Below, in pieces: positions 33,838 through 42,973 of a stretch of 64,000 nt of DNA. The stretch covers positions 62,001-126,000 of the forward strand of contig NZ_JADPKT010000074.1 of the NCBI RefSeq assembly GCF_023074075.1. Direction: 5' to 3'. This DNA is from Bradyrhizobium sp. 138 (GTDB lineage Bacteria; Pseudomonadota; Alphaproteobacteria; Rhizobiales; Xanthobacteraceae). The translations under genes and the position numbers were made by a program. The notes below the pieces were generated by a model. The model was not told the DNA's origin. It did no database searches and saw only the letters and a list, made by a program, of their open reading frames with translations. The number at the start of each line of letters is the position of its first letter. Position 1 is the first letter of the stretch.

Positions 33838-34761
33838 CTACCAGCTCTTCTTGAAGCCCGCCGTCAGGCTCCTGTTGATGGCGCCTTGCGAGGTTTCGCC
33901 GACCGAGCCGGAGACGGTGACGTTGTCGAACAGCTTTTGCTCGGCACCGACCTTGCGAAGCCATTTGTCGTCGGTGGTCGACAGCGTCTGGCCGGCGACG
34001 ATGCTGGTGCCGGTGTCGGTGAGGGTGACCTTGGCGGACTGGTCGGTTTCGTAATTGCGCGTGATGTGGCCGCCGATGCCGGGGACTGCCGTGGTGCCCT
34101 GCTGGTTGACGCTGTAGCCGTTCTGCAGCGTCAGCGAGGTGTCGGCCGTCAGCGGCACCGATTTGATCAGCGACGCCCCGATCTTGCTCTGCTCGGCGCC
34201 GGGATCGACGCGGGCTTCCACCGCGGTCTTGTCCCAGATCGAGCCCGCGCCGGGCGCGGTCGCCGTCGCCCAGGCGCTGCCGGAGGATTGCGGCAGGTTG
34301 CCGCCATTGGTGGCCTTTTGCGCCAGCAACTCGGACATCGTTCGCGGCTCGCTCGTCACCGTCATGTCGGCGCCGATCCTTGTATCCCAGAACGAGAACA
34401 CGGACTGCTTCACCGTCACCGCCGAGGAGCCGTTTGCATTGGCGTTCGACGACCAGTCCAGGCCGTCCTTGGCAGCGGCCTGTGCGCGCTTCTTGGCGGC
34501 CATGGGGTCAATGCCGGTGCCGGCGTCGACCGCGAGCTGGCTCCAGTCGAGCTTGTCGACGTCGATGCCTTTGAGCACGTCGGGGTCGTTGACGTCGGGG
34601 GCTTCTGCCGCGGCCTCCGTCTCGGCCTCGTCGTCAGGTGCGGCCGCGGTGGGCGAGAAGGGTGGAATGATCTGCGCCGAGACCGTCAGCACCGAGCCCA
34701 AAATGAACGCGGCCGCCAGCACCGGCAGCCTGGTCCAGCCAAACCCTGTCGAGAATTCCAT
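33838..34761 (-). CDS. Large exported protein of unknown function
   Basis: 307 residues. A signal peptide (about 10-30, ending TVSAQ) is followed by an acidic Ala/Glu/Asp-rich stretch, then a Ser/Thr/Gly-rich region with alternating-residue strands (ADTSLTLQNGYSVNQQG, AKVTLTDTGTSIVAGQTLST) and a terminal aromatic residue (TAGFKKSW). The last half has outer-membrane barrel character and the C-terminal Trp could serve as a barrel signal, but no family is recognised. It is monocistronic, with a 6-bp dyad CCGATA-N5-TATCGG 30 bases upstream (34793-34809). Confidence 0.68.
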   Translation of the reverse strand: MEFSTGFGWTRLPVLAAAFILGSVLTVSAQIIPPFSPTAAAPDDEAETEAAAEAPDVNDPDVLKGIDVDKLDWSQLAVDAGTGIDPMAAKKRAQAAAKDGLDWSSNANANGSSAVTVKQSVFSFWDTRIGADMTVTSEPRTMSELLAQKATNGGNLPQSSGSAWATATAPGAGSIWDKTAVEARVDPGAEQSKIGASLIKSVPLTADTSLTLQNGYSVNQQGTTAVPGIGGHITRNYETDQSAKVTLTDTGTSIVAGQTLSTTDDKWLRKVGAEQKLFDNVTVSGSVGETSQGAINRSLTAGFKKSW

Positions 34762-35137
34762 CGTCCTGCCCGCAAGCCCCAGCGCATGCCTTCCGATAAT
34801 ATATATCGGCCTTCAGCAAAGACCATGCGCCAATCCGCGCTGAAAATGCTGATGCATCGTTGCGAAATTATGGCGGGGCCTTCAAGGCGGCGAACCAACG
34901 GGCCGCGCGAAAGGCGCGCGCCCGATGACGAGCATGTGATGCGACGGCATCCGGCGGGGCTGGAGGCCAGGACGTCGCAGCCGGCATTGTCATCGGTCCC
35001 GAACGACGGGGCCCGTTGGCGTCCCCCCTAAAGCGCGATGATCATCACCGCGCTTCAGGTTGTTGTTTGCGCATGGTCTTTTCGGAAAACCGCTTCGCAC
35101 TTTGCTCTAACGCGGCCCTTCGGGTCCGGATCAAGCG
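34762..35137. other. Gene-free region with a dispersed repeat
   Basis: About 375 bases without a convincing gene. It contains the 34793-34809 dyad, a GGCGCGCGCC patch near 34912, and from about 35029 a dispersed repeat of the type AAAGCGCGATGATCATCACC ... TTTTCGGAAAACCGCTTCGC ... GGGTCCGGATCAAGCG, immediately downstream of the convergent NTF2-like gene stop. Confidence 0.55.
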
Positions 35138-35578
35138 TTAGCCGACGCTGGTCATCTTCGGCAGATGAATGGCGCGGCCGAGTGCCTGCTCGACCAGGTC
35201 GAACGTGTCGATCAGGACGCGCATGCTGACGAGCTTGCCCGCCCTGAACTGGGCGAACTGCGCGACCCGCAAGCTGATCGGCTTGTTGGAATCCAGCGCC
35301 GTCAGCGAATAGCGCACCATCGAGGCGGCGGAATCGACGCCGAGCATGATGCTCTCGCGATCGAAACGGCGAACCCTAAAATTGTCGGCGAGCTGGCGGA
35401 TGACCTCGAGAACGGCGTCCTTGCCCTGGCGTGCGCCGAGAAACGGAAACATGTCGATCGGGCCATAGAGCGCCCACTCGACGTCTTCGTCGATCAGGGC
35501 CTCGATATCCCTAAAATGCCGGTCGTTGATCGCGCGGTGCAACGCGCGCGAGAAACGCCAGAGGCTATGCTCTGTCAT
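35138..35578 (-). CDS. NTF2-like (SnoaL-type) protein 1
   Basis: 146 residues from the ATG at 35578. The NTF2-like alpha+beta cone fold is suggested by the opening helix ALHRAINDRHFRDIEALIDE, then DVEWALYGPIDMFPFLGARQG and ending VLIDTFDLVEQALGR. These domains serve as enzymes (ketosteroid isomerase, polyketide cyclase) or ligand binders. It lies 229 bases downstream of a paralogue with the same pattern. No catalytic residues can be assigned. Confidence 0.8.
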   Translation of the reverse strand: MTEHSLWRFSRALHRAINDRHFRDIEALIDEDVEWALYGPIDMFPFLGARQGKDAVLEVIRQLADNFRVRRFDRESIMLGVDSAASMVRYSLTALDSNKPISLRVAQFAQFRAGKLVSMRVLIDTFDLVEQALGRAIHLPKMTSVG

Positions 35579-35807
35579 TTTGGGCAATCCTGAAGCTGGC
35601 TTGCGAAAGAAACGGAAAACAACCCCATGCACAGTCAGGTGCCGGGGCTCAACTCGTTTGTATGCAAATAAAATAGGAGATTTCGGCCAAAACGCAATTC
35701 ACGTTTTCGCAATGCACCATTGAACGGCTTTTGTGAGATTTACAATAGAACCCCGTAATTTCCCGGCTCCACGGGCGGGTTTCGATGCGGGTTCCCCGAG
35801 AAAGGGA

Positions 35808-36254
35808 TCAGTCCACCCGCACGCCGATGATCGACGGCCCGATCTCGCGCTCCAGCACCTGCTGCACCAGATCGTAGGAATCGATGATCTCGCGGATCTC
35901 AGCCACCAGTCCGCCGCGGAAGGTGTAGAACACCGCCATGTCGAACTGCACGATGCGGTCGTTGCTGCGCTTCCTGAAATAGGTGTGCATGTAGGTCGCC
36001 ACCTCCTCGCCTTCGGCAACGATGCGCGGCGCCTTGTAGCGGACTTGCGAATAGCGCGACCAGAGCGTCTGCCAGAACTCGCGCAGCTCGGCCTTGCCGT
36101 GGCGCGGCACCATGTGCGGCAGCACGTCGATCGGCGCATGGGTGAGGAAGTCGACGTCCTCGGTGCAGCACGCCAGCGCGGCCTCGACATCGCCGCCCGC
36201 GAAGGCGTCCAGCAGATGCAGCACGCGTTGCTTGTTCAGCGATTCAACCGTCAT
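35808..36254 (-). CDS. NTF2-like (SnoaL-type) protein 2
   Basis: 148 residues from the ATG at 36254. Its layout parallels the neighbour: LHLLDAFAGGDVEAALACCT, DVDFLTHAPIDVLPHMVPRHG, AVFYTFRGGLVAEIREIIDS and YDLVQQVLEREIG. The shared features (PID-x-P motif, terminal IDxxDLVxQ block) support tandem duplication followed by divergence. The likely start at 36254 has GGGAG upstream. Confidence 0.82.
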   Translation of the reverse strand: MTVESLNKQRVLHLLDAFAGGDVEAALACCTEDVDFLTHAPIDVLPHMVPRHGKAELREFWQTLWSRYSQVRYKAPRIVAEGEEVATYMHTYFRKRSNDRIVQFDMAVFYTFRGGLVAEIREIIDSYDLVQQVLEREIGPSIIGVRVD

Positions 36255-36650
36255 GCTGCTCCCGCCCTCGCCGGCCGTGGATTGCAAACGCTACCGCGGG
36301 TCTCGCGGGTCCTTCAATCCGCAAAAACACAGGGTGCTTGCAGCTTATGACGCGCCAGCGCCATGCCGCGTTCGTGGGGGTGCAATTGCGGGTTGCGGAT
36401 CTGTTCGCCAGCAAGAATTCGAGCGGCCCTCGCGCGCTGCGATGACGCCGCACGCCTATCGGCTGGCGTGCTGCGCAAGGGAGGCAGCAGGAGAAGCAGC
36501 GGCAAGCCAGAACGGGCAGGGTTGTCACCGCGCCGGCCACTGCGCTCCCTCGCTCCGCTTGCGGGCGAGGTGACGGCCGCGTGATGCATCTCACATCACC
36601 CCACGGGCATCACGGCTAACGTCATCCCCAAGTCATCAGGGAGACGTGCC
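36255..36650. other. Gene-free region upstream of the NTF2-like and membrane-protein genes
   Basis: Roughly 395 bases with no convincing gene. I see no repeat family, riboswitch core or terminator; the only patterns are GC-rich short dyads (GCGGGTCTCGCGGGT, CTCGCTCCGCTTGCGGGCGAG). It presumably carries divergent promoters. Confidence 0.5.
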
Positions 36651-37037
36651 ATGGCTGCCATCGCCACCGCCAGAAAGTCCCGCCTGCACAACGCGCTCGA
36701 AGGTCTGGCGCTGACCGCGACCCTGCAGAGCTTCCCGACCTTCGCCGCCGCCGCCTTCCTGCTCAAGCTCGTCGGCAACCACGACCTCTCCGGCGACCCC
36801 GGCGTCGCCATCTTCGTCGCCATCGCCTCCTTCGCCCACGCGCTGTTAGCCGTGACCCTCGGGCCGAGCTTCCCGGCGTTGTTCAAGACCGTCTATGAGC
36901 CGAAATTCTTCGAGGCCCATCTGTCGCTGTCCGACAAGATCACGGCATGGCGCACCCAGCCGATCGCCTCGCTCCAGCTCGTGACCATCGTGCTGCTGCT
37001 GTCGGTGATGGCGGTGGTGACGGCGAGCGTGGGGTGA
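36651..37037 (+). CDS. Small inner-membrane protein, three predicted spans
   Basis: 128 residues. After a basic N-terminus (MAAIATARKSR) come three hydrophobic segments, about 20-42, 51-74 and 105-127. GGGAGA precedes the ATG. I do not recognise a family. Its stop is 88 bases from the convergent uvrB stop, separated by a half repeat (CGTCATTCCCGGGCGC). Confidence 0.72.
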   Translation: MAAIATARKSRLHNALEGLALTATLQSFPTFAAAAFLLKLVGNHDLSGDPGVAIFVAIASFAHALLAVTLGPSFPALFKTVYEPKFFEAHLSLSDKITAWRTQPIASLQLVTIVLLLSVMAVVTASVG

Positions 37038-37125
37038 GGGGACGTCTCTCCGCCGTCATTCCCGGGCGCTGCAAAGGGAGCCCGGAATCCATACCTACGA
37101 ACGGCAGTGATGAAGCGATAGCGTG

Positions 37126-40086
37126 CTACCTCTTCTTCCACCCGCCCCTTCGTCCTGGCTGCCCGCCCGTCGACTTCGGCGCCGGCCCGAATTCCGGCCC
37201 CGACTGCCTCGAATCCGTCGGCTGGATGATCCGGCTGGTGCTGCCGAACGGCTTCGCCGGCAGCGTCTGCTTGTCGCGGTAGGGCAGCGATTCCGGGCCG
37301 TGCATCTCGTCGAGATGCGGCTTGTGCACTTTCGAGCCGCTGCCGCCTCCGCTGGCCTTCAGCGCGGAGCCGACGGTTTTTTTCTTCATCGCGCTGACCG
37401 GCAAATTCGCGGCGTCGCCGTACTTCCTGGTGCCGGCATAGGCGCCGGCCTTGCCAGCGACGGCCCGCTGTTTGACCGTGGGATCGTCGACCACTGCGAG
37501 CTCGGTGGCGCGCAGCCGCTTGACTTCGTCGCGCAGGCGCGCGGCTTCCTCGAAGTTCAGATCGCCGGCGGCCTCGCGCATCCGCGTCTCGAGATCGGCG
37601 AGCACGGCTTCGAAATTGTGGCCGATCGAGATGACGTCGTCGGTCATGTCGTGGCCGCCGACCTCGACCAGCACGTGGTCGCGCTCGTAGACGGAGTTGA
37701 GGATGTCGCCGATCTGCTTCTTCACGCTCTCCGGCGTGATGCCGTTGGCATTGTTGTACTCGACCTGCTTTTCGCGGCGGCGGTTGGTCTCGGCGATGGC
37801 GCGCTCCATCGAGCCCGTCATCTGGTCAGCATAGAGGATCACCTTGCCGTCGACGTTGCGCGCGGCGCGGCCGATGGTCTGGATCAGCGAGGTCTCGCTG
37901 CGCAAGAAGCCTTCCTTGTCGGCATCCAGGATCGCCACCAGCGCGCATTCGGGAATGTCGAGACCCTCGCGCAGGAGGTTGATGCCGACCAGCGCGTCGA
38001 AGGCGCCGAGACGGAGATCCCTGATGATCTCGATGCGCTCGATGGTGTCGATGTCGGAGTGCATGTAGCGGACGCGGATGCCCTGCTCGTGCAGATATTC
38101 GGTGAGGTCCTCCGCCATGCGTTTTGTGAGAACCGTGACCAGCGAGCGATAGCCCGCTTGCGCGGTGGCGCGCACCTCGCCGACGAGATCGTCGACCTGG
38201 GTGCGGGCGGGGCGGATGTCGACGGGCGGATCGATCAGCCCGGTGGGGCGAATGACCTGCTCGACGAACACGCCGCCGCTCTCGTTCAGCTCCCAGCCGC
38301 TCGGCGTCGCCGACACCGCGACGGTCTGTGGCCGCATCATGTCCCACTCCTCGAAGCGGAGCGGGCGGTTGTCCATGCACGACGGCAGGCGGAAGCCGTA
38401 TTCGGCCAGCGTCGCCTTGCGGCGGAAGTCGCCGCGGAACATGGCGCCGATCTGCGGGATGGTGACGTGGCTTTCGTCGGCGAAGATCAGCGCGTTGTCG
38501 GGCACGTATTCGAACAGCGTCGGCGGCGGCTCGCCGGGCCGGCGGCCGGTGAGATAACGTGAATAGTTCTCGATGCCGGCGCAGCTTCCCGTCGCCTCCA
38601 TCATCTCGAGGTCGAAAGTGGTGCGTTGCTCCAGCCGTTGCGCCTCCAGCAGACGCCCCTGATTATGGAGCTGGTCGAGCCGCTGCTTCAACTCGAACTT
38701 GATCGACTTGATCGCCTGCACCAGCGTCGGCCGCGGCGTCACATAGTGCGAGTTGGCGTACATCTTGATGAATTCGAGCTCGTCCTGCTTGTGGCCGGTG
38801 AGCGGATCGAACTCCTCGATGGTCTCGATGCTGTCGCCGAACAGGTTCACACGCCAGGCGCGGTCCTCATAGTGCGCCGGGAAGATGTCGATGACGTCGC
38901 CGCGCACGCGGAACGTGCCGCGGGTGAAATCGGCCTGGGTGCGCTTGTACTGCAGCGCGACGAGGTCGGCGATGAGCTGGCGCTGGTCGATGCGCTCGCC
39001 CTTCTTCAGCGCGAAGGTCATCGCGGTATAGGTCTCGACCGAGCCGATACCGTAGATGCAGGACACCGAGGCGACGATGATGACGTCGTCGCGCTCCAGC
39101 AGCGCGCGCGTCGCCGAGTGGCGCATGCGGTCGATCTGCTCGTTGATCGACGAGTCCTTCTCGATATAGGTGTCGGTGCGCGGGACGTAGGCTTCCGGCT
39201 GGTAGTAGTCGTAATAGGAGACGAAATACTCGACCGCGTTGTCAGGGAAGAAGTTCTTGAACTCGCCATAGAGCTGGGCGGCGAGCGTCTTGTTCGGCGC
39301 CAGGATCAGGGCCGGGCGCTGCGTCTTCTCGATCACCTGCGCCATCGTGTAGGTCTTGCCCGAGCCGGTGACGCCCAGCAGCACCTGGGTGCGGTCGTTG
39401 CGCTGAACGCCTTCGACCAGTTCCGCGATCGCGGTCGGCTGGTCACCCTTGGGCTGATACTCCGACTTGATTTCGAAGCGCACGCCGCCTTCGGACTTTT
39501 CCGGGCGCGGCGGCCGGTGCGGCGTCCACACTTTGGTGGAGCCGTCGTCCTTGCGGAACTCCGGACGGCCCTCGCGGATCAGCGACTCCAGCGCATCGGC
39601 GGTCGCCTTGACGCCGAGCGCCTCCATCTTGCTGCGCGGCGGACGCGCCAGCGCCTCCGCATCGTCCTCCTCGGTGGGCAATCCGAGCTGACGCGCCAGT
39701 TCCGGATCGAGCGTCGGGATCGTGGCGGCGGTTCCGTAATTGGCCTGCGGTGCCTCTTCCAATCCCGTCACTTCGGTGGCGTGGCTGGCATCTGGCTGCT
39801 GCGGCACCGGCCGCGTTACATCCTGCGGAAACACCTTCGGCGTCGAAGCCCGCGCGCGATGCGCCGCGGCCTCGCCGCCGGATCGCCGGTCGCGCGAATT
39901 GTCCGGCGGCGGCTGCAGGCCGGTGCCGGATCCAAGCCCGGCATCGCCGCGATTGATCGCAGGATTGAGCAATTCGGCCAGCGCCGGCCCGATCGGCTGC
40001 ACGTCGGGGCGGTGCGCCTTGGAGTTCGGAGCCTTGGTCTTCGAGGATTTGCCGGATTTTTCGGAGGATGCAGGTTTCTTCGCCAT
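37126..40086 (-). CDS. uvrB: Excinuclease ABC subunit B with long N-terminal extension
   Basis: 986 residues, against about 670 in E. coli. UvrB is the ATP-driven damage-verification subunit of nucleotide excision repair. The core starts near residue 204 (FEIKSEYQPKGDQPTAI), Walker A is GVTGSGKT (238-245), the beta-hairpin region follows at DYYQPEAYVPRTDTYIEKDS, and helicase motifs continue to LREGLDIPE and QTIGRAARN. A UVR motif (EAAGDLNFEEAARLRDEVKR) then precedes a basic, Gly-rich tail of about 100 residues. Residues 1-200 are mostly disordered, with one helical patch (KMEALGVKATADALESLIRE). The long extension occurs in other Rhizobiales. Confidence 0.97.
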   Translation of the reverse strand: MAKKPASSEKSGKSSKTKAPNSKAHRPDVQPIGPALAELLNPAINRGDAGLGSGTGLQPPPDNSRDRRSGGEAAAHRARASTPKVFPQDVTRPVPQQPDASHATEVTGLEEAPQANYGTAATIPTLDPELARQLGLPTEEDDAEALARPPRSKMEALGVKATADALESLIREGRPEFRKDDGSTKVWTPHRPPRPEKSEGGVRFEIKSEYQPKGDQPTAIAELVEGVQRNDRTQVLLGVTGSGKTYTMAQVIEKTQRPALILAPNKTLAAQLYGEFKNFFPDNAVEYFVSYYDYYQPEAYVPRTDTYIEKDSSINEQIDRMRHSATRALLERDDVIIVASVSCIYGIGSVETYTAMTFALKKGERIDQRQLIADLVALQYKRTQADFTRGTFRVRGDVIDIFPAHYEDRAWRVNLFGDSIETIEEFDPLTGHKQDELEFIKMYANSHYVTPRPTLVQAIKSIKFELKQRLDQLHNQGRLLEAQRLEQRTTFDLEMMEATGSCAGIENYSRYLTGRRPGEPPPTLFEYVPDNALIFADESHVTIPQIGAMFRGDFRRKATLAEYGFRLPSCMDNRPLRFEEWDMMRPQTVAVSATPSGWELNESGGVFVEQVIRPTGLIDPPVDIRPARTQVDDLVGEVRATAQAGYRSLVTVLTKRMAEDLTEYLHEQGIRVRYMHSDIDTIERIEIIRDLRLGAFDALVGINLLREGLDIPECALVAILDADKEGFLRSETSLIQTIGRAARNVDGKVILYADQMTGSMERAIAETNRRREKQVEYNNANGITPESVKKQIGDILNSVYERDHVLVEVGGHDMTDDVISIGHNFEAVLADLETRMREAAGDLNFEEAARLRDEVKRLRATELAVVDDPTVKQRAVAGKAGAYAGTRKYGDAANLPVSAMKKKTVGSALKASGGGSGSKVHKPHLDEMHGPESLPYRDKQTLPAKPFGSTSRIIQPTDSRQSGPEFGPAPKSTGGQPGRRGGWKKR

Positions 40087-40179
40087 GCGGCGAATATGGG
40101 ACGAGTCCGCCCCGCGATAAAGGGCGAATGCCCGTCGCCGTGCAGGCTGCTGACAGCAGGTTGGCAGCAGCCTCGAGGC

Positions 40180-40410
40180 TCACGCCGCCGGCAGCGGGCC
40201 CTCGTCGTCCTCGCCGGCCTGATACGGCTTCAGGATGTCGAGATGGATGCCACCGCAATCGGTGCAGCGCATGGTCCAGTACTCGCACCCGGCGCGCCCG
40301 CCGATCACGCGGAGCACGCTGAGATCGCCGTTGCACTCCGGGCAGTTGGACAGCACGGCGCGGCTGTAGATTCTCGGTCGCGAAGTGTCCTCGATTTCGA
40401 TGACTGACAT
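40180..40410 (-). CDS. Zinc-ribbon (TFIIB-type zf) protein
   Basis: 76 residues. Two CxxC knuckles (NCPECNGDL and RCTDCGGI) form a zinc ribbon with an intervening strand region (VLRVIGGRAGCEYWTM). The acidic C-terminus (AGEDDEGPLPAA) is disordered. Proteins of this type are common in alphaproteobacteria, but their partners are unknown. It lies 51 bases downstream of a hypothetical gene in the same direction. Confidence 0.8.
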   Translation of the reverse strand: MSVIEIEDTSRPRIYSRAVLSNCPECNGDLSVLRVIGGRAGCEYWTMRCTDCGGIHLDILKPYQAGEDDEGPLPAA

Positions 40411-40461
40411 GACCGGTTGCCCCCTTTGTGCTGTCCCTGGTTCGCTTGCCGTCCTGCTCGC

Positions 40462-40686
40462 CTATTCGTCGTCGCTGTCGGTCCGCCGGCGGAAGCGGTC
40501 GATGTGGTGTTTCGCGTCGGCGATCGCGGCGTTCTGGTCGGGCCAGGCGAAACCGACTTCCATGGCCGGAAACAGGACGCCGTCGATGGCGAGGGGGCTG
40601 AGATCGGCGCGGCGGATGCGGGCGTGCCAGAGGCCTTTGCCAGCCTCGAAAGATTCGATGTCAAAGCCGTCGTAGAGGGTCGTCAT
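40462..40686 (-). CDS. Small hypothetical protein (74 aa)
   Basis: From ATG at 40686: MTTLYDGFDIESFEAGKGLW, then a central IRRADLSPLAIDGVLFPAME and a basic/acidic end (HHIDRFRRRTDSDDE). No family, membrane segment or cysteine motif is seen. The same-direction zinc-ribbon gene follows closely, so the two may share a transcript. Confidence 0.65.
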   Translation of the reverse strand: MTTLYDGFDIESFEAGKGLWHARIRRADLSPLAIDGVLFPAMEVGFAWPDQNAAIADAKHHIDRFRRRTDSDDE

Positions 40687-40798
40687 GGTAGTCCCCAAAG
40701 TGTTCCGTACGTGTCTTGTTGGAGGGTCAGGGGACCACGTTTGCGCATTTTGGGATGTGAAGCCGTTCACAAGCGGCCGGCTTTTTTGCCTTCGGGCG

Positions 40799-41716
40799 TC
40801 AGTTCCGAGCGGCGACACGGCCGGTCCGTTTCACCGGCCGGGCCGCGGGTTCCGCCGCCGCGCGCATGATCCAGCGGCGGAACGCGGCGAAGTCGCGCTG
40901 CTCGGTCTGGAAGCCGCGATAGAGCAGGTACCAGCGCATGCCCTTGGGCACCGAGAGGTCGAACGGTGCCACCAGCCGGCCGGCGGCGAGGTCGTCGTCG
41001 ATATAGGGGCGGATGCCCATGGCGATGCCGAGCCCGTCGGCGGCGGCCTGCAGCGCCTGGCCGTAGAACTGGAACTCCGGGCCGCGCGCGTTGACCCGCG
41101 CGATGCCCGCGGCCTTCAGCCAGATCGGCCAGTCCTCGGGTGAGTGCGCAACGCGGATCAGGCTCGGCCCCTTCAAGTCGGCCGGGCGCTTCAGGCCGCT
41201 CGCGAGGCGGGGCACGCAGACCGGCGTGAGGTCGCCGGCGAACAGCGGCTCGGCGACAAGGCCGGGCCAGTCGCCGGTGCCGAGCTTGATGCCGCAGCTC
41301 CAGTCTTCGCCGAACGGCACCGCCGCGCCGCCCGTGGTGAAGCGCACCTCGATGTCGGGCTCCTCGTTGCGGAATTCCGACAGGCGCGGGATCAGCCAGC
41401 GCATCGCAAAGGTATGGCCGACGCCGATCGTGAGCACGCGCACGCTGGCAGGCGCCGTCACCTGCGCGGTGAGGCTGGCCAGCGCATCGAAGATCGGCGT
41501 CAGCCCGCCTTGATAGGCGCGGCCGGCCTGCGTCAGCACCAGGCGATTGGCCTTGCGCTCGAACAGCGCGACGCCGAGCCGCTCTTCCAAGAGATGGACC
41601 ATGCGGCTGACGGCGGCCGCCGACACGCTCAGCTCGAGCCCGGCCGCAGCAAAGCTGCCGGTCCGCGCCGCCGCCTCGAATGCCTTGATGCCGTTGAGAA
41701 ACAGCAGCCGCCGCAA
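40799..41716 (-). CDS. LysR-family transcriptional regulator (GcvA-like)
   Basis: 305 residues if started at the TTG at 41716, which gives the usual LysR opening RRLLFLNGIKAFEAAARTGS and has GAGGG upstream; no suitable ATG exists before the helix-turn-helix. The HTH is SFAAAGLELSVSAAAVSRMV with LEERLGVALFERKANRLVLT, followed by a substrate-binding domain (VRVLTIGVGHTFAMRWLIPR). It is divergent from the tauE-like transporter gene, the usual arrangement for a regulator and its target. Confidence 0.87.
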   Translation of the reverse strand: MRRLLFLNGIKAFEAAARTGSFAAAGLELSVSAAAVSRMVHLLEERLGVALFERKANRLVLTQAGRAYQGGLTPIFDALASLTAQVTAPASVRVLTIGVGHTFAMRWLIPRLSEFRNEEPDIEVRFTTGGAAVPFGEDWSCGIKLGTGDWPGLVAEPLFAGDLTPVCVPRLASGLKRPADLKGPSLIRVAHSPEDWPIWLKAAGIARVNARGPEFQFYGQALQAAADGLGIAMGIRPYIDDDLAAGRLVAPFDLSVPKGMRWYLLYRGFQTEQRDFAAFRRWIMRAAAEPAARPVKRTGRVAARN

Positions 41717-41819
41717 ATGCCCGACCCTCAGGAAAGCTGATGCCAGGCCAAGATAACTCAGTTTGCGGGGAAGGGGCAAGCGAGGCACGTTCCCCTTCGC
41801 ACACCGACAGGAGACGTTC

Positions 41820-42599
41820 GTGACGCCCATCATGATCGCTGCCCTTGGATTGCTGATGGTCGCCACCGCGTTCCTGTCGGGGCTGTTCGGCATGGCGGGC
41901 GGGCTGATCCTGATCGGCGTGCTCTTGGCCTTGATGCCGCTACCGACTGCGATGGTGCTGCATGCGATCACGCAGATGGCCTCGAACGGCTGGCGTGCGT
42001 TCCTGTGGCGGGCGCATATCCGCTGGCGGCCGGTCGCGAACTACATGGTGGGCGCTGCCGTCGCGCTCGCGGCGTGGTCGCTTACCCGCTACGTGCCGGA
42101 CAAGCCGATGGCGTTGCTGCTGCTCGGCATCACGCCGTTCATGGCGCGGCTGTTGCCGGCGAACATCAAGCCGGATCCTGATAGGCTCTGGCAGGGCACG
42201 GTCTACGGCACGATCTGCATGGGCCTGATGCTGATGACCGGCGTCTCCGGCCCGCTGCTCGACACCTTCTTCCTCGGCGGCAATTTCGGCCGGCGCGAGA
42301 AGGTGGCGACGAAAGCGATGTGCCAGCTCGTCAGCCATTTCACCAAGCTGATCTATTTCGGCAGCATCATCGATCAGGCGGCGAGCCTCGATCCCGTGCT
42401 TGCCGGCGTTGCGATTGCAGCCTCGATGCTCGGCACCACGCTGGCGCGGCGCATCCTCGAAGCCATGACCGACCAGCAATTCATCGCATGGTCGAACAAG
42501 CTGATCACCACCATTGCCTGCTACTACATCGCCTATGGCGGCTGGCTCATGGTTCGCACGCCAGTTCTGGCCGCCTTCGACAAAGGAGGTTTGCAATGA
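41820..42599 (+). CDS. TauE/SafE-family membrane transporter (anion exporter type)
   Basis: 259 residues from the GTG at 41820 (AGGAGA upstream); the ATG at 41832 is the alternative. About seven to eight membrane helices, with the family halves beginning FLSGLFGMAGGLILIGVLL and GVSGPLLDTFFLGGNFGR. The family moves sulfite, sulfonates or other small organic anions. Divergence from the LysR gene suggests induction by its substrate. The stop overlaps the next start (ATGA). Confidence 0.87.
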   Translation: MTPIMIAALGLLMVATAFLSGLFGMAGGLILIGVLLALMPLPTAMVLHAITQMASNGWRAFLWRAHIRWRPVANYMVGAAVALAAWSLTRYVPDKPMALLLLGITPFMARLLPANIKPDPDRLWQGTVYGTICMGLMLMTGVSGPLLDTFFLGGNFGRREKVATKAMCQLVSHFTKLIYFGSIIDQAASLDPVLAGVAIAASMLGTTLARRILEAMTDQQFIAWSNKLITTIACYYIAYGGWLMVRTPVLAAFDKGGLQ

Positions 42600-42826
42600 G
42601 CGAGACCGCCGATCCGCTGGTGCTGGACTTCGTCGAATGGGTCGCGCGCGAGCCGCGTGCCTATGCCGAGGTGATCGCCACCTGGAAGACCTCGTGCCCG
42701 CGCCTTACCATCTGGGAGGACGCCGCCGATCGCGGCTATGTCGCGCGCGAGACGATTGCCGGCCTCGGGCTGGTCATCGCGGTGACGGAGAACGGAGAGA
42801 GGTTGCTGCGGATGAACGGTCGGTAA
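42596..42826 (+). CDS. Small protein coupled to the tauE-like gene
   Basis: 76 residues. The ATG at 42596 overlaps the transporter stop by four bases and has an almost perfect AAAGGAGGT ribosome-binding site inside the transporter's last codons. The protein is soluble and mixed alpha/beta (LDFVEWVAREPRAYAEVIAT, LTIWEDAADRGYVARE, LRMNGR). I recognise no family. Strict coupling implies a role linked to the transporter. Confidence 0.8.
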   Translation: MSETADPLVLDFVEWVAREPRAYAEVIATWKTSCPRLTIWEDAADRGYVARETIAGLGLVIAVTENGERLLRMNGR

Positions 42827-42838
42827 TCCCACCACATC

Positions 42839-42952
42839 GTCATTGCGAGCGCCAGCGAAGCAATCCAGAATGTCTTTCGCGGCGGCAGTCTGGATTACTT
42901 CGCTTCCGCCTTCGCGCTTCGAGCTTCGGCGGACAAGTCGCTCGCAATGACG
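42839..42952. repeat. GTCATTGCGAGC/CTCGCAATGAC intergenic repeat
   Basis: Begins GTCATTGCGAGCGCCAGCG and ends CGCTCGCAATGAC, with inner arms GCAATCCAGA/TCTGGATTAC. A full copy is at 56188-56300. It lies between the 42596 gene and the glutathione S-transferase gene. Confidence 0.82.
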
Positions 42953-42973
42953 GAACCGATGGAGTCGCCTTGC

